A DNA stretch of 32,146 bases from Spirochaetaceae bacterium. GTDB lineage: Bacteria > Spirochaetota > Spirochaetia > DSM-2461. This document shows positions 1-8,078 of the stretch, piece by piece. Within the stretch, counting starts at the first letter, position 1; each line of letters opens with the position of its first letter. The notes under the pieces were generated by a model that ran no database searches, was not told the origin of the DNA, and saw nothing but the letters and a program-made list of their open reading frames with translations. A program made the position numbers and the translations under genes. The DNA lies in NCBI GenBank assembly GCA_029210985.1, contig JARGFR010000016.1, positions 1-32,146 of the forward strand, given 5' to 3'.

Positions 1-171
1 CAGATCCTCCTCTTGAATGGGGTGGAGAATGGCCGGGAATTGGGCCCGCAGGCAGGCGGCTTCAATCTGAGCCGGATGTTTGAGCTTCGCCGTCGCATCA
101 CGATGTGCATTGGTGAAATTGATTTCGAATTGCAGATTCCCTCGTGGATTTTTGACTTTGAAATTATTCAT
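1..171 (-). CDS. Partial unknown protein, N-terminus only
   Basis: The first 57 codons of a minus-strand gene run off the left edge of the window and are too short for the ORF track. The ATG at 171 is preceded by a good ribosome binding site (AGGAG, 5 nt spacer), and the frame is open to base 1. The visible peptide starts MNNFKVKNPRGNLQFEINFT and is mildly polar, with no signal peptide or membrane segment. I do not recognise the family. A putative AraC-type site lies 65 bp upstream, in the same orientation as the one before the sugar dehydrogenase operon. The gene therefore probably starts a second operon of the same carbohydrate regulon, inferred only from that site. Confidence 0.6.
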   Translation of the reverse strand, partial: MNNFKVKNPRGNLQFEINFTNAHRDATAKLKHPAQIEAACLRAQFPAILHPIQEEDL

Positions 172-235
172 TTCGGCTCCTGATCTTTTCACCTTCCGAT
201 AGTTTCACCATGTTAATCGGAGAATGCCTCCCCCG

Positions 236-273
236 CTTGTCTTGATATGATCGAAACCTTGTCCTGTATTGAC
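236..273. promoter_or_regulatory. Putative AraC-family binding site A
   Basis: Two 15-bp direct repeats, CTTGTCTTGATATGA and CTTGTCCTGTATTGA, start 22 bp apart, about two helical turns. This is the usual geometry for an AraC-family dimer on direct half-sites. The whole 38 bp recurs at 4122-4159 with about five mismatches. It lies upstream of the truncated minus-strand gene at the left edge and downstream of the GH130 gene, so it most likely controls the former. The cognate regulator is presumably the AraC protein encoded at 4183. Confidence 0.6.
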
Positions 274-318
274 TTTATGTCGGTGATATCCCCTTGTGAA
301 ATGATGAAACTGACCATC

Positions 319-1326
319 CTATGTGTGATTGCTCTTCACATATTCCAGAATCTCATCCACATAGGCATAGGCCAACGCCGTGTAGGTGTCTGTCGCACCG
401 TAGTAGATAGCGATGCGGCCCGTGGCACCGTCGGCTAAGACGGAAGTGGGAAACACCACATTGTCCACGCTCCCACCGGTTTCATACGACGCTTCGGGCG
501 TCATGATGGGAAAGCGGCATCGGTAGAGAACCCTGCTCGGATCCTCCAGGTCCAGAAGCGCCACGCCCACGCTGTAAATGAAGCCGGCACAGGTGTCGGC
601 CACCCCGTGATAGAGGAGCAGCCAGCCTTCCGATGTCTCGATCGGAGTGGGTCCGGGGCCGATTTTCACCCGCTCCCACTTTTTGGGTCCTCGTGTGAAG
701 ACGACTCGGTGTCTGCCCCAGTAGGTGAGATCCCTGCTCTCACTGCAGAAGATATCTCCATAATTCACGGCCATTCCCATGCCCATGGGTCTGCTCAGCA
801 TCAGATACTTATCGCCGATTTTCCGCGGGATGAGCACACCATTTCGATTGTAGGGCAGGAATGGATTTTCCAGCTGATGAAACGACTTGAAGTCCGTCGT
901 CCAGGCCGCTCCTATCGTGGGACCGTTGAAGTTATAGCACCAGGTGATGTAGTACCTGTCATCTATTTTGCAGATTCTCGGATCGTAGGCGAAGTTGATC
1001 TCTTCCAATGCCGGATCGGGAGAAATGAACCGAATCGGCTCTTCATCAAAGGTCCACTCGATGCCGTCTGGACTGCTTCCCATATGCAGGTACGGCGTCA
1101 TGCAGTGCCAGTCCGCCCTGAACACTCCGATGAAATGATCTTCCCAGGGCACAACACAGCTGTTGTAAACACCCCTCGCATTGGGAAAAGGATTGATATC
1201 GACGATGGGATTTGTGCTGTGACGCCAGATGATTCCCTTACAGCCCTCCGGTTTATCTTCCCAGGGGATGTTCGGCAGCGGTTCGCCGACGAGCGCTGTT
1301 GTATTATGTGACGATTTCTTATTCAT
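319..1326 (-). CDS. GH130 family glycoside phosphorylase (beta-mannoside type)
   Basis: 335 residues with the five-bladed beta-propeller signatures of GH130. YDPRI near residue 114 holds the Asp that acts as general acid in this family (D115). GPGPTPIETSEGWLLLYHG lies at 223-241 and YETGGSVDNVVFPTS at 281-295. GH130 enzymes phosphorolyse or hydrolyse beta-1,2- or beta-1,4-mannosides to mannose-1-phosphate; the exact substrate cannot be read from sequence. There is no signal peptide, so it is cytoplasmic. The ATG at 1326 has GGAGG 8 nt upstream and overlaps the stop of the preceding gene by 4 bp (ATGA), implying translational coupling. It is the last gene of the operon that begins at 4024. The family call is firm, the substrate open. 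Confidence 0.88.
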   Translation of the reverse strand: MNKKSSHNTTALVGEPLPNIPWEDKPEGCKGIIWRHSTNPIVDINPFPNARGVYNSCVVPWEDHFIGVFRADWHCMTPYLHMGSSPDGIEWTFDEEPIRFISPDPALEEINFAYDPRICKIDDRYYITWCYNFNGPTIGAAWTTDFKSFHQLENPFLPYNRNGVLIPRKIGDKYLMLSRPMGMGMAVNYGDIFCSESRDLTYWGRHRVVFTRGPKKWERVKIGPGPTPIETSEGWLLLYHGVADTCAGFIYSVGVALLDLEDPSRVLYRCRFPIMTPEASYETGGSVDNVVFPTSVLADGATGRIAIYYGATDTYTALAYAYVDEILEYVKSNHT

Positions 1327-2168
1327 GATGGTTCCCTCCAGTCAAGTTCGGCTTCGTACTTCCGAAGCGTCGCGATTTCCCGCGGCAAGTGGATATCCCA
1401 GGGCTCCCATCGGATCCATTCACCGCTGATAAAGCCTGCGTAATCAATATTCCGCAGCAGCTCGAGAGCACGCCGATGATCTATACCGCCGGTCCCGATG
1501 GGCATCATCTGATCGATATCACCGGTTCCGTTGGCGGCAAATTTTGCCTGCTCGGGTCCCATGCCGTCATGTACGTGGACATGCCCGATCCATGGCTTCA
1601 GGATCTCAAAGGCCTCATCCATCGTGTAGCCGCAGACCCGGATTGGATGCATGATGTCCCAGTTCACCGCAATGGCCGGATGATCAACCCGGCTGAGAAC
1701 GGCGGCAACATGCCGCGGATCACACCAGTCATCGTGGGTTTCCATACAGAGTTTGACGCCGCGTTCTCCGGCATAAAAAGCGATGGACGCGAGCAGACGT
1801 ACCGCATGATCAATGGCTGCATCCCGCGTTATACCTTCGGGGATTTGACCGCCGAATACGCGCAGCACGGGCGCTCCCAAATCTGCGGCAAGATCGATGC
1901 GCTGGTATGATTCACGTGTCACGGAATCCGTCAGGGCCGGATCGGCGAACTTCAATGAGGTAGCCAGACAGCCCAGCTCAATCGATCCGGCCTCCATCTG
2001 TTCCACAATCACCCGGCGCGTACCTCTGTCGGCGGCCACTTCGATTCCGTGGGCATGATGAGAGTCAAGCCGCGGCTCAAGGCCGTCATATCCGTAGCGC
2101 CGTGCAATTTCGATCATTTCAGTCAATGTGCTCTCAGGCGTCGAGAAACTCATAAACGCATACTTCAT
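1323..2168 (-). CDS. Sugar phosphate isomerase/epimerase family TIM-barrel protein
   Basis: 281 residues of the xylose-isomerase-like TIM barrel (AP_endonuc_2 superfamily). The expected metal-ligand pattern is visible: Glu143 in CMETHDDW, Asp171 in VNWDIMHP, His198/His200 in HVHVHDG and Glu250 in ISGEW. Members isomerise or epimerise sugars or inositols, or act in 3-keto-glycoside metabolism together with Gfo/Idh dehydrogenases. It overlaps both neighbours by 4 bp and is the second TIM barrel of this operon; the first is fused to a dehydrogenase. Together with GH130 it suggests breakdown of a mannoside or other glycoside through an oxidised intermediate. The exact reaction is unknown. Confidence 0.85.
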   Translation of the reverse strand: MKYAFMSFSTPESTLTEMIEIARRYGYDGLEPRLDSHHAHGIEVAADRGTRRVIVEQMEAGSIELGCLATSLKFADPALTDSVTRESYQRIDLAADLGAPVLRVFGGQIPEGITRDAAIDHAVRLLASIAFYAGERGVKLCMETHDDWCDPRHVAAVLSRVDHPAIAVNWDIMHPIRVCGYTMDEAFEILKPWIGHVHVHDGMGPEQAKFAANGTGDIDQMMPIGTGGIDHRRALELLRNIDYAGFISGEWIRWEPWDIHLPREIATLRKYEAELDWREPS

Positions 2169-4024
2169 AGTTCTGTTCTCCGGTTCTCATCCACATCCAC
2201 CCACGCGCCATCCCGTGACGCCGACTCGTACATCCGATCCAGGACAAGACGGCTGCGGCGCCCGTCGCCCCCGTCACAGATCAGCTCCGCACCAGTGCGG
2301 ATGGCGGCCGCCAAGTTCTGCGCCATATTCGTCCAGATCGGCATCTTCGGCTCGGGAGGAATATCCTCCCAACGGCCGTCGACATGCCACCGTTCGATGG
2401 GCGTGGAGTAGGGCCCGCCGAAGTTGTACATCACAGCGCCTTCCTTTCCATGCAGCTCCAGGTTCAGATACCACGTGTCCACCGGATAGGAGGTGGTGGT
2501 GTAGAGCTGTATGACAGTTCCGTCTTCATACTCCCAGAGGCCGCTGCCCAAGTCCTCCGCCTCGATATCATGCGCTTGGGTCCACGTGCGCAGCGACACC
2601 CGTTTGGGCAGGCCCAGGAAGTAAACCAGCTGGTCGATATGGTGAATGGCCTGGTTGCTCATCACACCGCCGCCGTCCAGCCGCCGGGTGCCGCGCCATC
2701 CGCCGTTGACGCGGTAGTACTCCATAGTTCGGCGTATTTTCAGCAAAAGAGTCCCGCCAATCGGCTCTCCAAGGTGCCCCGAGGCGATCCGCTGCCGGAT
2801 GCGCTGCGAAGGGACATCCAGCCGCTGAGCAAAATCCACGGCGAGCAGCCTGCCGGCCTTCTCCGCCGCCTCGATCATCCGGTCGCAGGAGGCGAGATTG
2901 GCTTCCATGGGCTTCGTCGTTATCACATGTTTCCCTGCGTTCAGTGCAGCGACGGCCAGATCGGCATGAATACCCGTGGGCGTCATCACGAAAACCGCCT
3001 CACAGTCATCACGTTCAAGCCACGGATCGAGGGATGTCGTCCATTCGCAGCCGAGTTCACCGCCGGCCTTTTCCGCCCGTTCGGCATCGATGTCGACAAC
3101 ACCTATGACGTGTGTTCCAGTCTCGTCCTGGAGTTGCCTTGCGCGCTCAAGACCCATGCCCAAGCCGACAACAACGAACTTTACAGGCTCAAAATCCAGC
3201 GGTGTCGGCCGCTTGGGCGAGGGTATTCCGCCGGGCCAAGCCTGACGAACCCGGTCGATGAGCCGCTTCAACATGTCGAGATTGCTCACCGACTTGTCCG
3301 TGTTGTGGGTTTCAACAGAGACGGGACCTGTAAATCCGTGGGTTGTCAGCGTCAGGAGGATCTTCTCCCAGGGCACAATCGCGTCCGCCAGGCCGGGCAC
3401 CATACCCTCCGCCTTTATATGAATGTTCCGGCTTCGTTTCACCCGCAGGGCGATGCCTTCGTCGTCCGGAGCCGCGTCATCCAGCCATTCGTTAGCGCAG
3501 TCCCAGGCCAGCCCCCATTCCGGCACGGCCAAGGAATCAAGGACGGCAAGACATTCCGGTACGGTGACATCGCAGTTTTCGAAGACAAGGGTCAGTCCGG
3601 CCCTTTTCGCACGCTCGGCGAGAGGGCCGAAACGGTCGAGTACCTTCTGGAGCTGGTCCGGATGAACGGCGAGATCTCCCTTCCGGTCCGCATTGGGCTG
3701 CCAGAAGAAGAACGATCGAACCAGAGGGCAGTTGAACTTATCGGCTGCCCGGATGATGCCTTCCAGCTTCCGACTCTCGGACTCGAGTTCCTCCGGCCCG
3801 GGCAGGTGAACCTTCGCCAGAGACGACTGCAGACAGGCGACTTTCAGGTGGCTGGCATCGAGAAGCCTGACGATATCGTCCATCTCATTTTCTTCGAGCA
3901 TGCAGAACTCCCGGCCCAGGACACGGCCCCGGAGGTCAACCCACTCCATTCCCCAGTCCCGGAATTGACTGACGGCCTCGGTGATATCAAGTCCGACTTC
4001 GTCGTTGAAGATGGATAGTCGCAT
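2165..4024 (-). CDS. Fusion: TIM-barrel sugar epimerase + Gfo/Idh/MocA oxidoreductase
   Basis: About 619 residues with two enzymes in one chain. Residues 1-265 are an AP_endonuc_2 type TIM barrel with ligands Glu149 (VFENCD), Asp175 (LAWDCANEW), His202 (NIHIKA) and Glu238 (VSVETHN). After a short Pro-rich linker, residues 281-619 are an NAD(P)-dependent Gfo/Idh/MocA dehydrogenase with a Rossmann start VVVGLGMG, the TTKPM motif with the family Lys (K371), and GGGVMSNQAIHHIDQL, which matches the substrate-side region. The track begins at 4048, but the Met at 4024 has AAGGAG at good spacing and begins the conserved strand (MRLSIF), so I chose 4024. It is first in the GH130 operon and lies 98 bp from AraC site B. 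An epimerase and dehydrogenase handling one sugar intermediate is an inference. Confidence 0.85.
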   Translation of the reverse strand: MRLSIFNDEVGLDITEAVSQFRDWGMEWVDLRGRVLGREFCMLEENEMDDIVRLLDASHLKVACLQSSLAKVHLPGPEELESESRKLEGIIRAADKFNCPLVRSFFFWQPNADRKGDLAVHPDQLQKVLDRFGPLAERAKRAGLTLVFENCDVTVPECLAVLDSLAVPEWGLAWDCANEWLDDAAPDDEGIALRVKRSRNIHIKAEGMVPGLADAIVPWEKILLTLTTHGFTGPVSVETHNTDKSVSNLDMLKRLIDRVRQAWPGGIPSPKRPTPLDFEPVKFVVVGLGMGLERARQLQDETGTHVIGVVDIDAERAEKAGGELGCEWTTSLDPWLERDDCEAVFVMTPTGIHADLAVAALNAGKHVITTKPMEANLASCDRMIEAAEKAGRLLAVDFAQRLDVPSQRIRQRIASGHLGEPIGGTLLLKIRRTMEYYRVNGGWRGTRRLDGGGVMSNQAIHHIDQLVYFLGLPKRVSLRTWTQAHDIEAEDLGSGLWEYEDGTVIQLYTTTSYPVDTWYLNLELHGKEGAVMYNFGGPYSTPIERWHVDGRWEDIPPEPKMPIWTNMAQNLAAAIRTGAELICDGGDGRRSRLVLDRMYESASRDGAWVDVDENRRTEL

Positions 4025-4121
4025 TCGTTTCTCCTTGTCCGTCCGCAATTATTCGTTGCGGCTGCCGGTTGTTCTCGTCTGTCGAGCGCTTCCACATCTT
4101 AGACATGGAGGAAAGAATCTG

Positions 4122-4159
4122 CTTGTCTTGATATGACCAATACCTTGTTCTATATTGAC
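4122..4159. promoter_or_regulatory. Putative AraC-family binding site B
   Basis: Direct repeats CTTGTCTTGATATGA and CTTGTTCTATATTGA start 22 bp apart, matching site A at 236-273 in sequence and orientation. The site sits in the divergent gap between the dehydrogenase operon (start 4024, minus) and the AraC gene (start 4183, plus). It overlaps the likely promoter of the regulator, so it could both activate the minus operon and autoregulate the regulator. Confidence 0.65.
4128..4156 (+). promoter_or_regulatory. Putative sigma70 promoter of the AraC gene
   Basis: TTGATA (4128-4133), a 17-bp spacer and TATATT (4151-4156) form a good sigma70-type promoter facing the AraC gene at 4183. It lies entirely within the repeated site B. 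The equivalent positions in site A read TTGATA and TGTATT, so part of the A/B similarity could reflect promoter rather than operator sequence. Confidence 0.5.
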
Positions 4160-4182
4160 ATTGCCAGATAAGGACAAAGAGA

Positions 4183-5133
4183 TTGAAACTACTGCTCAGC
4201 CGTTTCATTAACGATCCTCACCGAGAGTATGCCAGTATCATCAACGACCACCGACAGCTTCGTGTGGAACACTCCCATGACTTTTATGAGTTGTTTGTGG
4301 TCAATCACGGCAGCGCGACACATGCGATTAATGGTGAACATCTCAATGTGGCCAGAGGCACCCTCACGCTCGTGCGTCCGGATGATGTGCATTCCTATCG
4401 GCACATGTCGAACGACTTCGAAATCATCAACATCCTCATACCGATGCAGACCATGCGGGAATTGTTTGACTACCTGGGGGAGAATTTCAAACCGGATCGG
4501 CTGTTAAGTCCAAAGACTTCTCCGGATACCCGGCTGTCCCTGGACGATCTGGAATCGGTGGTCACATCACTCGAGAAACTTGTGGTGGCCAAACACGCTT
4601 ACGGAGTCAGTTCGGACGCGTTATTCCGATTTACCCTGCTTAATCTCATTTTCACATGCTTCCCCGTTACCGAAGAACACGGGATGCCCGACATGCCGAC
4701 CTGGTTAAGAGGGCTGTGCCTGGAGATGATGAAGAAGAGCAATTTCGCCGAGGGGCTGCCGGCTCTCTACAATCTGGCCAACAAGAGCAAGGAACACCTT
4801 GCCCGTATTTTCCGCCGATATCTCAAGAAGACACCCACGGATTTTATCAACGATCTACGGCTTGAATACTCTGCACGTATGATCGTGTCGACTGAAGCGA
4901 AAGTGGTTGATATCTGCGGCGACGCCGGGTTTGAAAGCGTCAGCCATTATTATCATCTCTTTCACAAGAAATACGGAATGTCGCCGCTGGAGTTCCGAAG
5001 CAAGGCGGCAGGGTCCGATCAGTACTTTTCCATCGTGGGTGATTCGATCCTGGAAACCGGGATTCCCCAAGGCATTCCCCTGCTGTCAAAACATAGTAAA
5101 GGCAAGTTGCCGCGTCCCGCCGATTTCAGCTGA
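4183..5133 (+). CDS. AraC-family transcriptional regulator with N-terminal cupin
   Basis: 316 residues. An N-terminal cupin-like sensor (about 28-75, with HSHDFYELFVV and RPDDVHSY) is followed by a helical linker and a C-terminal double helix-turn-helix at about 178-275. The second HTH ends in the family hallmark VVDICGDAGFESVSHYYHLFHKKYGMSPLEFR. The architecture resembles ChbR/RhaR-type sugar regulators. The start is TTG at 4183, supported by AAGGA 8 nt upstream. It is divergent from the GH130/epimerase/dehydrogenase operon and next to a direct-repeat site that recurs at 236, so it likely controls both minus-strand operons in response to a sugar. Its 3' end overlaps the convergent GNAT-like gene by 8 bp. 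Confidence 0.9.
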   Translation: MKLLLSRFINDPHREYASIINDHRQLRVEHSHDFYELFVVNHGSATHAINGEHLNVARGTLTLVRPDDVHSYRHMSNDFEIINILIPMQTMRELFDYLGENFKPDRLLSPKTSPDTRLSLDDLESVVTSLEKLVVAKHAYGVSSDALFRFTLLNLIFTCFPVTEEHGMPDMPTWLRGLCLEMMKKSNFAEGLPALYNLANKSKEHLARIFRRYLKKTPTDFINDLRLEYSARMIVSTEAKVVDICGDAGFESVSHYYHLFHKKYGMSPLEFRSKAAGSDQYFSIVGDSILETGIPQGIPLLSKHSKGKLPRPADFS

Positions 5134-6250
5134 GTTCCTTGATGAAACAGCGACGTCTTTTGTGCTGGCGATGGTCGTAACTCCGCCACATGGCCTGGAC
5201 TTGCGTGTTGGACTCCAGCTCACCGGAACTCTCGGCAGTTTTAATACCTGCTTCGATACAGGCTTCGGTAACCGACCCGAGCAAAACTGAAATCACACCG
5301 GAGGCACGATACTCAGGCAGAACCGCAACGATGTACAAATCCAGCCCGTCAGGATTTTTCATGGCCTTCAGCATGTGATACCAGCCGAAGGGGAACAGCT
5401 TGCCCCGGTTTCGCTGAAGGGCCCGGGAGAATGACGGCATGGCCACTCCGAACGCCACCACCTCGTTGTCATCATTCACCACAACCTTGGTGAATTTCGG
5501 ATCGGCGAATGGAATGTACTGCCTGATGTAGTTCTCTACCTGCGCTTCGGACAGGGGTACAAAACCATAGAGATCTTTGTAGGACTCCGAAAGCACATGA
5601 AACAGCCCCTTGGCGTAAGGCATTAAATCCTTGGACTTTTTGGCCTCTACCATCCGCAGTTTGTTGCGCTTCATCACAAGTCCCTGCACCCTCTTCACCT
5701 TCTCGGGAATTTCAGCCGGAGTCTTGATTTCAAACTCCAGCCAGTCAATTTCCTTGGCATATCCGAGGCGTTGAAGATGTTCCGGATAATATGGGTAGTT
5801 ATAAATCATCGGAAGAGTACCCATCTCATCAAATCCTTCGATGAGCATGCCCTCGGGATCCAAATCGGTAAATCCCTGCGGACCTGTGACGCCTTCGGCG
5901 CCCAGGCTTTTGGCCCATTTTTCGACCGTTCGGAATAACGCTTCGGAGACCTCATCATCGTCAATGAAATCGACCCAGCCGAAACGGGCCAGATCTTTAC
6001 CCCAGATTTCCCGATAGGCGGGTATATAAAGACCTGTGATACGCCCGACTATCTTCCCGTCCCTTTTTGCCAGCCAGCTTTTGGCCTGGGCTATATCAAA
6101 AGACGGATTCTTCGCGGGATCCAGAATCTCAATCTCCTCGGAAAACAAGGAAGGAACATAGTAAGGATGGCCCTTGTAAAGACTCAAGGGAAAGTCCACG
6201 TACTTTCTGCGATCGCGTTTGGTCCTGACTTCTGTCACTGTGAGGGGCAT
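5126..6250 (-). CDS. GNAT-like acyltransferase family protein
   Basis: 374 residues, soluble, without signal peptide. It resembles the large GNAT-related proteins often annotated as hypothetical or YghO-like. The N-terminus (about 1-100) reads FPLSLYKGHPYYVPSLFSEE, followed by WLAKRDGKIVGRITGLYI, a typical N-acetyltransferase strand. The C-terminal half holds a second GNAT-like stretch, VVAFGVAMPSFSRAL, then LDLYIVAVLPEYRASGVISVLL, which fits the acetyl-CoA-binding region. The substrate is unknown. There is no Shine-Dalgarno before the ATG at 6250, but a TATACT box ends 6 nt upstream, so the message may be leaderless. It stands alone, converging on the AraC gene. Confidence 0.72.
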   Translation of the reverse strand: MPLTVTEVRTKRDRRKYVDFPLSLYKGHPYYVPSLFSEEIEILDPAKNPSFDIAQAKSWLAKRDGKIVGRITGLYIPAYREIWGKDLARFGWVDFIDDDEVSEALFRTVEKWAKSLGAEGVTGPQGFTDLDPEGMLIEGFDEMGTLPMIYNYPYYPEHLQRLGYAKEIDWLEFEIKTPAEIPEKVKRVQGLVMKRNKLRMVEAKKSKDLMPYAKGLFHVLSESYKDLYGFVPLSEAQVENYIRQYIPFADPKFTKVVVNDDNEVVAFGVAMPSFSRALQRNRGKLFPFGWYHMLKAMKNPDGLDLYIVAVLPEYRASGVISVLLGSVTEACIEAGIKTAESSGELESNTQVQAMWRSYDHRQHKRRRCFIKELS

Positions 6251-6385
6251 AAGGGGAGTATATTAGTCCGTCGAACCCAGGAAAAGACTTCAATGTGTCT
6301 AATTGAGTTTTTGTTCGGTCGGGTTTACCGTACAAGCCGACGACCGATTCGATTCGTCTTCAGCAACCGTCTTTTCAGGAATAAC

Positions 6386-6413
6386 TTTACTCAGAACTGG
6401 ACCATGATATACT
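6386..6413 (+). promoter_or_regulatory. Putative promoter of the tup-moe-moa operon
   Basis: TTTACT (6386-6391) and TATACT (6408-6413) with a 16-bp spacer fit a sigma70 promoter. Transcription would begin near 6420, a few bases before the structured leader at 6426. This makes the riboswitch the complete 5' UTR of the operon. Confidence 0.55.
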
Positions 6414-6425
6414 CGCGCTAACAAT

Positions 6426-6526
6426 AACTCCGAGCGGTACGTTCTACGGTCCGACGACTAGGAATGTGCCGCCGATAGGGTATCGCCGGAAACAGCGTTG
6501 CCTCCCGTGTTTGGAAAGGAGCTGCC
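6426..6526 (+). ncRNA. Moco/tungsten-cofactor riboswitch (Moco RNA motif)
   Basis: The leader directly before tupA matches the Moco RNA motif. It has CTCCGAGC at the 5' side, TCGCCGGAAACAGCG in the core and GCCTCCCGTGTTTGGAAAGG at the 3' side. GCGGTACGTTC (6434-6444) can pair with GAATGTGCCGC (6462-6472) as an 11-bp stem including wobbles. CTCC (6428-6431) can pair with GGAG (6518-6521), which is also the Shine-Dalgarno of tupA, so ligand binding could block translation. Motifs of this class respond to molybdenum or tungsten cofactor and precede transport and cofactor genes, as here. Which metal form is sensed cannot be told from sequence. Confidence 0.85.
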
Positions 6527-7384
6527 ATGCGCAAACCAAATCTCTGGAAGAAATTCGCCCTCACCTGGATTGCGGCACTATTTGCCGTCGGAACCTTGTG
6601 GTCAAACGGGACTCAGGAGACACCGGACCCTATCTCCCCGAGGGTCATCAAACTGGCCACCACCACCAGTACCGACAATTCGGGACTCCTAGCCGAGATC
6701 CTTCCGGTCTTCACGGCCGCCACCGGCATCGAGGTGGATGTCATCGCCGTCGGAACCGGAAAGGCGCTGACTCTGGGGCAGAACGGTGATGTCGATGTCG
6801 TCCTTGTCCATGCCCCATCCCGTGAAATCGCCTTCGTAGAAAATAGATATGGCGTGAATCGTCGATCCGTGATGCACAACGATTTCGTCATCATCGGTCC
6901 GCCTTCAGACCCCGCAGGCCTCTCCGGGATGTCCGACGCCGCCAAAGCACTGGAAGCCGTCTCCATTGCCGGAGAGCTTTTCGTTTCCCGCGGCGACGAT
7001 TCGGGAACCCATACCAAGGAACGCTCTTTGTGGCAGGATGCCGGCGTCTCACCCCAGGGTGACTGGTACAGCGAAGCCGGCCAGGGTATGGGTGCTGTAA
7101 TGACCATCGCGTCGGAGTCCCGGGGTTACACCCTGGCGGATCGCGGAACATGGCTGTCGATGAAAGATCACTTGGATCTCACGGTGCTAGTGGAAGGGGA
7201 TCCCAGACTCTTCAATCCCTATGGCGTCATCGCCGTCGATCCGGCGCTCCACGAACACGTCAGGTATGTCGAGGCCATGGTGTTTATCGCCTGGCTCACA
7301 TCTGTGGAAGGTCAGCAAAACATCGCCGATTTCCGTGTGAACGGTGAAAGTCTCTTTATTCCCGATGCCGTCCCGGCTCAGTAG
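6527..7384 (+). CDS. tupA: Tungstate ABC transporter substrate-binding protein
   Basis: 285 residues: a signal peptide (1 to about 27) with no lipobox Cys, then a periplasmic oxyanion-binding fold. The mature protein begins with the TupA hallmark ATTTSTDNSGLL, and VIAVGTGKAL and DVDVVLVHAPSREIAFV follow in the usual places. TupA binds tungstate with very high affinity and delivers it to TupBC; the TTTS motif separates it from ModA. The ATG at 6527 follows AAAGGAG, the arm sequestered by the riboswitch. It is the first gene of an operon with tupB, tupC, moeA, moaA, moaC and a MOSC gene. The specificity for tungstate over molybdate rests on family similarity. Confidence 0.9.
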   Translation: MRKPNLWKKFALTWIAALFAVGTLWSNGTQETPDPISPRVIKLATTTSTDNSGLLAEILPVFTAATGIEVDVIAVGTGKALTLGQNGDVDVVLVHAPSREIAFVENRYGVNRRSVMHNDFVIIGPPSDPAGLSGMSDAAKALEAVSIAGELFVSRGDDSGTHTKERSLWQDAGVSPQGDWYSEAGQGMGAVMTIASESRGYTLADRGTWLSMKDHLDLTVLVEGDPRLFNPYGVIAVDPALHEHVRYVEAMVFIAWLTSVEGQQNIADFRVNGESLFIPDAVPAQ

Positions 7385-7397
7385 CTTCAACTGATTG

Positions 7398-8078
7398 ATG
7401 GACAGCGCATTCGGCCGAGCACTGAATCTCATATTATCCGGCGATGTCGAAGTGATGGGCATCACACTCACGTCCCTGGGACTCGCCTTTTCATCCACTG
7501 CAGTGTCCGGCATTCTGGGGATACTTCTCGCCCTGGTTCTCCATCTGAATTCATTCCGGGGCAGGAAAGGAGTACTGGTCGTACTCAACGGCCTGATGGC
7601 CCTGCCGACGGTGGTGATCGGTCTCACCGTCTATTCTCTCCTTTCACGGTCGGGACCCTTGGGATACTGGGGACTCCTCTACAGTCGGGGCGCCATCGTC
7701 ATCGGTCAATCCATCCTGGCTCTTCCCATCATCACATCCCTGGTCTACGGTGCCCTGAATTCCGGTTCCGAGATCATTAGGGAAACACTCTCCACTTTGA
7801 GGGTCCACGGTGTCACCCGATTCCTATTGATTCTCAATGAATCCCGCTATGCGGTATTGATGGCCGTGGTGACGGGATTCGGCCGAGTCGTGGGAGAGGT
7901 GGGCGTGTCCATGATGCTCGGGGGAAATATCCGGTGGAAAACCCGTACCATTACGACGGCCATCGCCCTGGAATCGGGTAAAGGGGAATTTGAACAGGCC
8001 CTCGCCTTGGGCCTCATACTAATCTTCGTCTCCCTGGGTGTGAATACGGTTCTTCAAGTCGGAATGCGTCATGAATAG
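7398..8078 (+). CDS. tupB: Tungstate ABC transporter permease
   Basis: About 226 residues with five or six hydrophobic segments. The cytoplasmic coupling loop VVTGFGRVVGEVGVSMMLGGNI is typical of TupB and WtpB/ModB-like permeases. It forms the membrane channel for tungstate with TupA and TupC. The track starts at the TTG at 7395; the ATG one codon later (7398) is the more likely start. No strong ribosome site is visible, so translation may depend on coupling to tupA, 13 nt upstream. Its 3' end overlaps tupC by 8 bp. Confidence 0.9.
   Translation: MDSAFGRALNLILSGDVEVMGITLTSLGLAFSSTAVSGILGILLALVLHLNSFRGRKGVLVVLNGLMALPTVVIGLTVYSLLSRSGPLGYWGLLYSRGAIVIGQSILALPIITSLVYGALNSGSEIIRETLSTLRVHGVTRFLLILNESRYAVLMAVVTGFGRVVGEVGVSMMLGGNIRWKTRTITTAIALESGKGEFEQALALGLILIFVSLGVNTVLQVGMRHE

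Noticed and set aside
236-272. CRISPR-like direct repeats
   Set aside because: Only two repeat units per site and a 7-bp gap. The geometry fits a regulator site, not an array.
247-438. 63-codon ORF starting inside AraC site A
   Set aside because: No ribosome site; overlaps the 3' end of GH130 and the operator. The composition is not protein-like.
607-1311. 234-codon ORF opposite GH130
   Set aside because: Antisense shadow; GH130 motifs are unambiguous on the minus strand.
2384-4018. 544-codon plus-strand ORF
   Set aside because: Lies wholly antisense to the epimerase-dehydrogenase fusion, which has family motifs in its own frame. The antisense product has no recognisable domain.
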